Source of the DNA: an uncultured Clostridia bacterium | Lineage (GTDB): Bacteria > Bacillota > Clostridia > Christensenellales > Aristaeellaceae | Length of the DNA stretch: 52,526 nt | Direction: 5' to 3' | Assembly (NCBI GenBank): GCA_937934775.1 | Contig: CALGYL010000180.1 | Span: 1 to 52,526 of the forward strand | In this document: positions 33,041 through 39,769 of the stretch, in pieces | Position numbering within the stretch: position 1 is the first letter of the stretch | Layout: each line of letters begins with the position of its first letter | The notes under the pieces: generated by a model | What the model was told of the DNA's origin: nothing | The model's database searches: none | The model's input: only the letters and a program-made list of their open reading frames with translations | Translations under genes and position numbers: made by a program

Positions 33041-33874
33041 ATGAAGAAAATTCTTGCCATCGTGCTCGTTTTGTCTCTTTTTGTCAGCGTGACCGCTCTT
33101 TCGGAGGCGACGGCAACGCCCGCGCCCGAAGCGACGCCCCTTGCGACCTTCAACCCCCGCGTGACGCTGAAAGTGCTGGCCGACGTGGTCCCCCACTCCG
33201 AGCTTCTGGAGTTCGTCAAGCCCAAGCTGGCCGAACAGAGCATTGACCTGGAAATCACCATCGCTCAGAACGACCACGGCAACGACGACACCGCCTCCGG
33301 CGAGTTCGACGTCAACTTCTTCCAGCATGTACCCTACCTGAATTCTGTCGTGGCGGAGAAGGGTCTCGATTTGGCCCCGGCCGGCGCGATCCATGTGGAG
33401 CCGATCGGCTTCTACTCCCAGAAGTACAAGACGAAAGAAGAGATTCCGGACGGCGCGGTCGTCGGCGTGCCGAACGACACCACCAACGAGTACCGCGCGC
33501 TGAAAATCCTGGAGCAAAACGGCTTCATCAAGCTGCGGAGCGACCTCGCGACCTATGAAGCGACCATTCAGGACATCACCGAATACGTGAAGCCCATCAA
33601 GATTGAGGAGATCGACGCCGCGCAGCTGGTCCGCCTGCTGCCGGACCTTGACGGCGCGATCATCAACACCAACCGCGTGCTGGAGGCGGGCATCGACGCC
33701 AACTCCGCGCTGTTCCGCGAAGGCGCGGATTCGCCCTACGCGAACGTTCTGGTCACCACCAAGGAGCGTGTGAACGATCCGGCCATCGTGGCGCTGTACC
33801 ACGCGCTGACCACCGAAGAGGTGCGCCAGTTCATTCTTGAAAAGTACCAGGGCGCGGTCATCCCGGCGTTCTAA
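33041..33874 (+). CDS. metQ: Methionine-type solute-binding protein (MetQ/NlpA family) without lipobox
   Basis: Extracytoplasmic receptor of 277 residues. The N-terminal signal peptide runs to about residue 27 (KKILAIVLVLSLFVSVTALSEA), then a short linker rich in Thr/Pro/Ala and the NlpA fold (EFDVNFFQHVPYL, GVPNDTTNEYRALKIL, AIINTNRVLEAG). MetQ proteins of Gram-positives normally carry a lipid-anchoring cysteine; none is present here. ATG 33041 has AAGGAG 8 nt upstream. Ligands could be methionine or another methylthio compound used by the nitrogenase-like enzyme. Confidence 0.88.
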   Translation: MKKILAIVLVLSLFVSVTALSEATATPAPEATPLATFNPRVTLKVLADVVPHSELLEFVKPKLAEQSIDLEITIAQNDHGNDDTASGEFDVNFFQHVPYLNSVVAEKGLDLAPAGAIHVEPIGFYSQKYKTKEEIPDGAVVGVPNDTTNEYRALKILEQNGFIKLRSDLATYEATIQDITEYVKPIKIEEIDAAQLVRLLPDLDGAIINTNRVLEAGIDANSALFREGADSPYANVLVTTKERVNDPAIVALYHALTTEEVRQFILEKYQGAVIPAF

Positions 33875-33884
33875 GAAAAACAAA

Positions 33885-33929
33885 GGCGGGGGGGGCCGGA
33901 GGAGCGGGTTGCTCCCCTGGCCCCCCGCC
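33885..33929 (+). terminator. Large intra-operon hairpin after the metQ-like gene
   Basis: GGCGGGGGGG-CC with GGAGGAGC (from 33885) pairs with GCTCCCC-TGG-CCCCCCGCC (to 33929), about 18 pairs with small bulges. No T-run follows. It probably stabilises the transporter message and lowers expression of the cofactor genes downstream. Confidence 0.6.
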
Positions 33930-33958
33930 GCAATGATCGATTGAATGGAGGTGGCTGT

Positions 33959-34300
33959 ATGCCCCACCGCATCGCGCTGGCCAGCATATCCGGAAAGTTC
34001 GTCGATACCCACTTCGGCCACGCCGAGCGCTTCGCGATTGTGGACCTGTTCTCCGATCGGTATGAGCTGGTGGAACTGCGCAAGGTACGGCGCGCCTGCG
34101 GCCCGAGCGGCCACGACGAACGCGCGTTTGACGCGATCCTGGACACCCTTACCGACTGTGAAGCGCTCCTGGTCGAGCGCATCGGCTACGGCGCGGCCCA
34201 GTACGTGGCCGCCAAGGGCATCCGCGTGTTCGAAGCGCCCTACCCCATCGACGACGTACTGAACAAGCTGATGGCGGATCGGATCCTAGATAAACCCTGA
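33959..34300 (+). CDS. NifX/NafY-like iron-molybdenum cofactor-binding family protein
   Basis: A 113-residue cytoplasmic protein of the dinitrogenase cofactor-binding family (IALASISGKFVDTHFGHAERFAI at the N-terminus, RIGYGAAQYVAAKGIRVF near the end). Such domains bind or carry NifB-made cofactor precursors, and in many NifB proteins a domain of this type is fused at the C-terminus. Here it stands alone, 14 bp before a nifB-like gene that lacks it, so the pair likely works together. ATG 33959 has GGAGG 7 nt upstream. Confidence 0.8.
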   Translation: MPHRIALASISGKFVDTHFGHAERFAIVDLFSDRYELVELRKVRRACGPSGHDERAFDAILDTLTDCEALLVERIGYGAAQYVAAKGIRVFEAPYPIDDVLNKLMADRILDKP

Positions 34301-34314
34301 AGGGAGGCGCACAC

Positions 34315-35226
34315 ATGGCTGAAGTCATCCTTACTGAAGTCCGCGCCCGCGCGGGCGCGAAGCTCGCCGCCTGCAAACGCCACCCCTGCCTCAGCGGCGA
34401 GGCGCATCTGAAATACGGGCGCATCCACCTGCCGGTCAGTCCCGCCTGCAACATTGGCTGCCGGTTTTGCGGACGGGGCATCCACTCAGAAAACGTACCC
34501 GGCGCGGCGGGGCGGATTCTGACGCCGGAAGAGGCGGCGGACGTCCTCGGCCGCGCGCTCGAATTGTGCCCGGAGATCAGTGTCGCCGGCGTTGCGGGGC
34601 CGGGCGACGCGCTGGCAACCGATCACGCCATCGAGACCTTCCGAATCATCAAGGACAGATACCCGCACATCATCAAATGCCTGAGCACCAACGGCCTGAA
34701 GCTGGCAGAAAAAATCCCCCAACTCAAGGAGATCGGCCTTGATTCCCTGACAGTAACCATCAATTCGCTGGTTCCGGAGATCCTTGAAAAGATCAACGCC
34801 TTCACCGTGACCGACGGCCGGGTTCTCACCGGCATCGAATCCGCCCGCGCGCTGATCGCCGCGCAAAAACGGGGGCTGGAGGCCGCCGGGCGGGAGCTGG
34901 ACGCGGTCATCAAGATCAATACCGTGCTTGTTCCGGGCGTCAACGACCTGGAAATCGCGTCCATCGCGGAGAAAACCGCCGCGCTTGGCGCGTCGATCAT
35001 GAACATCATTCCCCTGATTCCGCAGCATGGCATGGCGGACAAAAAGGAACCCTCCTGTCAGGAACTGAACGCGGCGCGGGAAGCCGCCGCGCCGTTTCTG
35101 GATGTGTTCCGGCACTGTAAGCGCTGCCGCGCGGACGCCGCGGGGGTCATGGGCAAAAATCAGGACATCTCAAAACAACTGTACGGCGACGAAGCGCCCG
35201 CGGGCGATTCGTTCTCGCACGGATGA
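34315..35226 (+). CDS. nifB: NifB-like radical SAM cofactor maturase
   Basis: Radical SAM enzyme of 303 residues that, in nitrogenase systems, fuses two [4Fe-4S] clusters and inserts carbide to make NifB-co. It has the NifB signature HPCLSGEAHLKYGRIHLPVSP (residues 23-43) and the radical SAM motif Cys45-x3-Cys49-x2-Cys52. Further conserved stretches are GVAGPGDALA and IPQHGM, and C-terminal cysteines lie in CKRCRADAAG. The NifX-like C-terminal domain is absent and is encoded separately just upstream. Its presence implies that the D/K-like enzyme carries a complex Fe-S cofactor. AGGGAGG lies 7 nt before ATG 34315. Confidence 0.92.
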   Translation: MAEVILTEVRARAGAKLAACKRHPCLSGEAHLKYGRIHLPVSPACNIGCRFCGRGIHSENVPGAAGRILTPEEAADVLGRALELCPEISVAGVAGPGDALATDHAIETFRIIKDRYPHIIKCLSTNGLKLAEKIPQLKEIGLDSLTVTINSLVPEILEKINAFTVTDGRVLTGIESARALIAAQKRGLEAAGRELDAVIKINTVLVPGVNDLEIASIAEKTAALGASIMNIIPLIPQHGMADKKEPSCQELNAAREAAAPFLDVFRHCKRCRADAAGVMGKNQDISKQLYGDEAPAGDSFSHG

Positions 35227-35339
35227 AACGCCAGATAAAACACTTCGCTTTGTTCACAGCGTCCGCCGGAAAAGCCGACGGGGCGCGAACAAGCGAAGCG
35301 GTTCAAAGAAACAGCCGATGGATCTGAAAGGAGATTTCA

Positions 35340-35549
35340 ATGAGCGATTGGACAGAGACCGGATTCTCCACCCGAAGCGTACCCGCCGGAAAGGGCGTGG
35401 ACGAGGGCGGCAGCGCGACCCGCAGGCCCATCATCACGGCCAACGGTTACCGTCTGCCCTACGTCCCGTCCGCGCTGAACTGGAGCGACGCCGACGCGCT
35501 GCTCTATACCCGCAATGCCGGCGCGAACCAACTGTACTTGTGCTGCTGA
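35340..35549 (+). pseudogene. Truncated N-terminus of a Cys/Met-metabolism PLP enzyme
   Basis: A frame of 69 codons with a good ribosome site (AAAGGAG 7 nt before the ATG). The N-terminal part ETGFSTRSVPAGKG and the later LLYTRNAGANQ resemble the start of O-acetylhomoserine sulfhydrylase/cystathionine gamma-synthase-like enzymes. After about residue 63 the similarity stops and the frame runs into sequence belonging to an IS21-type istB remnant. The rest of the enzyme (about 330 residues, including the PLP lysine) is missing. The original gene was probably the last member of the nitrogenase-like sulfur operon. Confidence 0.6.
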
Positions 35550-35670
35550 ATGCCGGCCATGCGCTGGAAGAAGAGGTTGGCTTCCACCCTGGAGACAGAG
35601 AGATACCCGATCGTCAACAATGAGAAGGTCGGCCTGCTTGATCCACCTTATACGGGCTTGGGAGCGAAAT
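35533..35670 (-). pseudogene. Remnant of IS21-family istB (ATPase helper)
   Basis: On the minus strand one frame reads ARIRWIKQADLLIVDD, and after a one-base shift the next reads GYLSVSRVEANLFFQRM. These match the IstB Walker B region, which normally runs LLILDDWG and then a GANLFFQ-type motif. Only about 45 codons survive, with a frameshift. The junction with the truncated PLP gene suggests that an IS21-type insertion and later deletion broke that gene. No istA or inverted repeat is seen. Confidence 0.6.
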
Positions 35671-35694
35671 GATACCTTCCTTTTCTCCCGACCG

Positions 35695-37146
35695 CTATTC
35701 TCTATGCCTGTTTTGCATCCGTACTCTATCCCTGGGCTTCAGGTACCCGAGCCTTTCCGTTTCCAAGTCGGACCGGTTAATCAGCGTCGTGTTGAAATCA
35801 TGCCAGTGGAACGGAGCCCAGGGCGACATGTAGGGGGTCCCAAAGCTGTTGAGCGAAACCAACTCGATGGCGATGGCTGTCAAAAAAACGGTAAAGCCGA
35901 AAAAACCCAGCGCCCCGGTGAACATGATCAGCGCGAACTTCAAGATTCGGAACGGGTTGATCAGCGTATAGTCCGGAATCGCGAAGGAGGCCAGGAGCGA
36001 TACGGCCGCGATGGTCAGAAGCACCGGGCTGAAAAACCCCGCCGCGATGGCGGACTGGCCGATCACGATGGCGCCCACGATGCCGATGGCCGGACCGATC
36101 TGTTTGGGCACCCGGACGAGCGCCTCCCGGAGCAATTCCACGATGAATTCCAGGATCAGCGCACCCACCATCGCGCTGAAGGGCACGTTGGCGCGCAACT
36201 GCGCCAGCGAAATGGCATAATCGCTGGGCAGGACTTCGGTGTGGAAAGAGGTGATGGCGACGAAGATGCTGGACGCGGTCAGCGCGGTCGCGATGGACAT
36301 ATACCGGAGCAGCCGGTTGAACATCCCGAAGTACTTGTTGTCGTACCGGTCGTCGCAAGAATAAAAGAATTCGCTGAAAACCTTGGGCGCGTACAGCGCG
36401 ATGCCGCTGCCGTCTGCCAGCACCATAACCTTGCCTTCCAGGAGTGTCGAGTACGCCATGTCCGATCGCTCGATCAGGCCCATCTGAGGAAAGAGTATCT
36501 TGTTGTCATTGAGCAGGAAGGCCTGCAGTTCGCCAGATTCGCCGATGCCATCCACGCGAATATCCCCGATGCGTTTGAGCACCTCGTTCACGGCAGTGTC
36601 GTTTGCGATGTCCTGAATATAGAGCACCGCCACGCGGGTCCGGGTCCTCACGCCCACCTCCATGTACCGGATGCGCAGGTTTGGGTCCTTGACCCGGTAC
36701 CGGACCAGCGACAGGTTTGCGTCCAGGTTCTCGGTAAAGCAGTCTTGCCCGCCGCGGACGGTGTAGGTCAACTGCGGCGTAGGCACCGACCGTTTTTCCA
36801 CCTTCTTCTGATTGATGACGAGGTAGCTCTCGTCGGTTGAAAACATAAGTACCGCCATGCCGGATAGGATGAACTCCTGAATCCTGGCCCAATCCGTCTC
36901 CACCTTGGCCGAGTCGGCGTAGAGAATGCCGTCCAGCGCCTCCTGCGCGGTCAGCCGCGCCCGGCCGGAGGCGCACGCCAGGACCAATGGCTTGACAACG
37001 TTTTCCGAGAGCGCCAGCCTGTCGGTGAGCTGCTGGATGTACATCAGCTCCGCCCTGCCGCCCCGGTAGGGAACGGAGCGCCTAGTGATGTCCAGATCGC
37101 CCGTCTGGATGGAATCGATCCATCGTTCAAATTCTCCGTGCCTCAT
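35695..37146 (-). CDS. Spore germination protein, GerA family A subunit
   Basis: A subunit of a nutrient germinant receptor in the inner membrane of the spore, 483 residues. It has a soluble N-terminal domain, then four or five membrane segments from about residue 280 onward. Family stretches are VLYIQDIAND, PFSAMVGALILEFIVELLREA and GIVGAIVIGQSA. The start is ATG 37146 with GGAGAGG upstream; the in-frame GTG 37179 has no site. It is the last gene of the B-C-A operon and lies 13 bp after the C-subunit gene. Confidence 0.92.
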   Translation of the reverse strand: MRHGEFERWIDSIQTGDLDITRRSVPYRGGRAELMYIQQLTDRLALSENVVKPLVLACASGRARLTAQEALDGILYADSAKVETDWARIQEFILSGMAVLMFSTDESYLVINQKKVEKRSVPTPQLTYTVRGGQDCFTENLDANLSLVRYRVKDPNLRIRYMEVGVRTRTRVAVLYIQDIANDTAVNEVLKRIGDIRVDGIGESGELQAFLLNDNKILFPQMGLIERSDMAYSTLLEGKVMVLADGSGIALYAPKVFSEFFYSCDDRYDNKYFGMFNRLLRYMSIATALTASSIFVAITSFHTEVLPSDYAISLAQLRANVPFSAMVGALILEFIVELLREALVRVPKQIGPAIGIVGAIVIGQSAIAAGFFSPVLLTIAAVSLLASFAIPDYTLINPFRILKFALIMFTGALGFFGFTVFLTAIAIELVSLNSFGTPYMSPWAPFHWHDFNTTLINRSDLETERLGYLKPRDRVRMQNRHRE

Positions 37147-37159
37147 GGCATCCTCTCCT

Positions 37160-38317
37160 TCACTGAAGATGATCCACACTGTAGTCCATCATGTAGGTCG
37201 ATTTCAGGTTCACCTTTACCTCCGGCGTGATGGCCGCCCGGGTGAAGGCCTCGTTCCAATCCATCGAATCCGCGATCACCGGATAAGCAACGCGGAACGC
37301 ATCGTCCAATTGCAGGTAATCCGTATGGAACGTCGTCTGAGCCTGATAGATCGCGTCCCGCACGTCCTGATCGATCCTCTGCGTCAGCATGTCTGTCATC
37401 GCCTTGTTGTCCGCGTCATTGAAACCGTACGGAAGCTTCTTGTCGCCGTACTCCAGCGTGGCGTCGAAATTCAGCGAAATTTTGAAGGCGGGCGCGCCGT
37501 TTTCGTAAAATGCCTGGATCGTCCGCTTGGTCAAGTCGGCCTCCACCGTGTATTGAACGCCGTTGAACGGAATGATGTACATGGATTTTGCGTTGTCCGT
37601 CTTCAGAATGTTCAAGCCCTTGCACGCCTCGATGGGAATAAAGCCGATCACCCTGGTATCGTTGACCACGGAATACCCCGTCAACGCAATCTCCTGCTCC
37701 TGCAGGCCGACGCAGGGGATCAGGATGCCGGTGTACGAGTCGCTCAGGTTTTCGAGCAGCCGCGACGTGGTCCGGGAAAATCCTTCTCCGGACGATTCTA
37801 AAGTCGTCAGTGTGTTTTCCGCCGAATAGCCGAGGGACAGGTTTTGATCTTTCATTGCTTTAAAAAGGTCGTCCAGATCGTCCCGGGTGACGAGGGTAAT
37901 CACCTTTTTGCGATAGGTCTCGTCCGCCCGGAGCCTGTACAGGTATTCCAGCAGGTGCTCCCTGGCGAAATTCTCGGTGACCAGCAGCGTTCGCACTCCG
38001 CTGATGTACAGCGGCATATCCAGCTGCCGGTTCAGATTTTGCCGGGCTTCGGCCAGCGTCCTTCCATGACCTTTCAGCAAAAAGTACTTCGGGGACGTGC
38101 CACCGCCGCTGCCGGTACCGCTCTGGCCCGCTTGAATGTTGGCGAACTCCACGTAGAACCAAAATTCCCCGTCCCGGCTGTCCACGGCAATCGTGGTGGC
38201 GATCAGCTTTTTATTGATATCCTTCGAGTCTCCCATGGCGGCGAACGCGGCCGTGAGCAGCACCAGCAGAATCAGCAGCGCGAGCTTGACCACGCGGCTT
38301 ATGCCTTGATTCTTCAG
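37160..38317 (-). CDS. Spore germination protein, GerA family C subunit, no lipobox cysteine
   Basis: Outer-face subunit of the germinant receptor, about 385 residues. The N-terminal hydrophobic stretch ends TAAFAAMGDSKDINKK, where the family normally has a lipidated cysteine (GCWDxRDIN). Here alanine-methionine-glycine replaces it, so anchoring would rely on an uncleaved signal helix. The start is uncertain. GTG 38293 has no ribosome site. CTG 38317 overlaps the preceding stop as CTGA, has GGGGTGAT upstream and restores a basic N-terminus (KNQGISRVVK), so I prefer it. Confidence 0.85.
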   Translation of the reverse strand: MKNQGISRVVKLALLILLVLLTAAFAAMGDSKDINKKLIATTIAVDSRDGEFWFYVEFANIQAGQSGTGSGGGTSPKYFLLKGHGRTLAEARQNLNRQLDMPLYISGVRTLLVTENFAREHLLEYLYRLRADETYRKKVITLVTRDDLDDLFKAMKDQNLSLGYSAENTLTTLESSGEGFSRTTSRLLENLSDSYTGILIPCVGLQEQEIALTGYSVVNDTRVIGFIPIEACKGLNILKTDNAKSMYIIPFNGVQYTVEADLTKRTIQAFYENGAPAFKISLNFDATLEYGDKKLPYGFNDADNKAMTDMLTQRIDQDVRDAIYQAQTTFHTDYLQLDDAFRVAYPVIADSMDWNEAFTRAAITPEVKVNLKSTYMMDYSVDHLQ

Positions 38318-39399
38318 GGCGCATCACCCCGCTTTCCCTTGACCATAGCCAGAATGAGCAGCGTTCCCGGAAGAAGGATGCTGGAGACCAGCACCAGGTA
38401 GGGTGCGCAGGCATCCAATACTTCGGAGATGTTCTTGATGCCCAGCGCGAACATGCACAGCGTGTAGAGCACAACGCTGCAGACGAGCGTAATGATATGG
38501 CGTCCAACCTTGGAGAACAGCTTGCAGGCAAATTCCAGTATGGCCAGGAACACCATGATCATGCCGGCAAACAGGCTCGTAAGGCCCACGGTAAGGTAGA
38601 AGATGTCAGGCCGCTCGATGATGGGAATGTTGACGACCTTGATCGCCTCGATGAACGCGTCGCTGTAGAAGGCCGTGTTGTTGATGCCCAGAATGGATAT
38701 GGTGCTGTCCACAATCAGCACATACAAAAGCCCGATGAACACAAGCGTCAAAAAGGCCACCCGCGCGGCTCTCTTGTTGCATTTGGCAAATGGCACGATC
38801 AAGAGCACCTCGATGCCGCCGTAGGGGAATAAAAGCTTGGGGATTGCGGCCGGTAAATCCTTGAATTTATCCGGGTTGATCAGCGGCCGGATGTTGTAGA
38901 TCATGCCCTGGGGCAGCATGATGGCGCAAATCGATATCGTGGTCAACAGAAAGGCGAACCCATACAGCTCAAAGAGCCGGGCTACGTTGGTGATGCCCTT
39001 GAAGGATACGAAGGCGAACAGCGCCACACTGACGGCCAGCATGACAGCCTGCGGCGTCTTGGGCAGAAAGTTCGAGGACAGGAAGTTGACCAACCGGAGC
39101 TTCAAATAGACGCCAACCACTATAAAGTAAAGGATGTAGTAAACAGCGATCAGGCGGGAGGCCAGTTTGCCGGCAATCTCCTGGCTGTAGTCGAACATCA
39201 CCTTGCCCCGAAAACGGTTGTTCAGCGACGCGATCGCCGCGGCGGCAAGCCCGAATACCAGCGCTACCGCCAACACCAACATCCAACCGTTCCGCCCCGC
39301 AGATTGCGCCACGATCTTGGGTAAATCGACGGAGGTGTAGGAGGTGAGGATCAGGATGAGAATGAAGAACATCTGCCGGTTTGTGATGCTGTTCGCCAA
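38314..39399 (-). CDS. Spore germination protein, GerA family B subunit (permease-like)
   Basis: Germinant-sensing membrane subunit of the APC-superfamily fold, 361 residues with about ten membrane segments (FFILILILTSY, VMLAVSVALFAFVSF, FLLTTISICAIML). The start is TTG 39399 (ANSITNRQMFF). It is the first gene of the operon, behind a sigma-G-like promoter at 39431-39460. Its stop overlaps the proposed C-subunit start. It marks the organism as a spore former; the germinant is unknown. Confidence 0.9.
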   Translation of the reverse strand: MANSITNRQMFFILILILTSYTSVDLPKIVAQSAGRNGWMLVLAVALVFGLAAAAIASLNNRFRGKVMFDYSQEIAGKLASRLIAVYYILYFIVVGVYLKLRLVNFLSSNFLPKTPQAVMLAVSVALFAFVSFKGITNVARLFELYGFAFLLTTISICAIMLPQGMIYNIRPLINPDKFKDLPAAIPKLLFPYGGIEVLLIVPFAKCNKRAARVAFLTLVFIGLLYVLIVDSTISILGINNTAFYSDAFIEAIKVVNIPIIERPDIFYLTVGLTSLFAGMIMVFLAILEFACKLFSKVGRHIITLVCSVVLYTLCMFALGIKNISEVLDACAPYLVLVSSILLPGTLLILAMVKGKRGDAP

Positions 39400-39430
39400 T
39401 CTCTCTGTTCACTCCCAACTCTTTTTTGGG

Positions 39431-39460
39431 TATTATCGCCACCTTTTCTAGCATTATTCA
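39431..39460 (-). promoter_or_regulatory. Sigma-G-like forespore promoter of the ger operon
   Basis: Minus strand TGAATA (39460-39455), 17-nt spacer, GATAATA (39437-39431), close to the sigma-G consensus TGAATA/CATACTA. The transcription start would be about 25 nt before the TTG start. Forespore expression is expected for germinant receptors. Confidence 0.65.
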
Positions 39461-39531
39461 GGAATCTCCGGGTGAAGCTTTCGGCGAAGATGGGATCGCC
39501 GCAGTGTTCTCATACAAATGTAACATGAATC

Positions 39532-39691
39532 ATACCAATGAAGCGTATTATTTACCCCAAAGGGACGAGGAATTTTCGATGCAGAACAAGGAGCCGGAGC
39601 GAGGAATAGCAGCGCTATTTTGAGCGGAAGGCGACATGGTTCTGCGCGAAAATAACCGGCGTTACGAGTGATTCATGTTTGGAATTCGTAT
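39532..39691. repeat. 160-bp intergenic repeat with ATACCAAT inverted ends (copy 3)
   Basis: From ATACCAAT (39532-39539) to ATTCGTAT (39684-39691), with one changed base in the right end. It has exactly the same length as copy 1, with shared blocks TTTTCGATGCAG, ACAAGGAGCC, AGCAGCGCTAT, TGAGCGGAAGGCGACA and ATGTTTGGAATT. It lies between the ger operon and the end of tex. Confidence 0.8.
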
Positions 39692-39769
39692 CAATGCCGC
39701 GAGCCCAGGCAGGCGGCGCTACGCGGAGTTGTCCGTTCCTTTGCGTCGTTCCTTTGCGGCTGTTTTATC

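Noticed and set aside
27810..35226. A nitrogen-fixation (nif) operon
   Set aside because: nifE and nifN are missing, the FeMo-co histidine seems absent from the D-like protein, the K-like protein is short, and every other gene in the operon concerns sulfur compounds or methionine-type transport.
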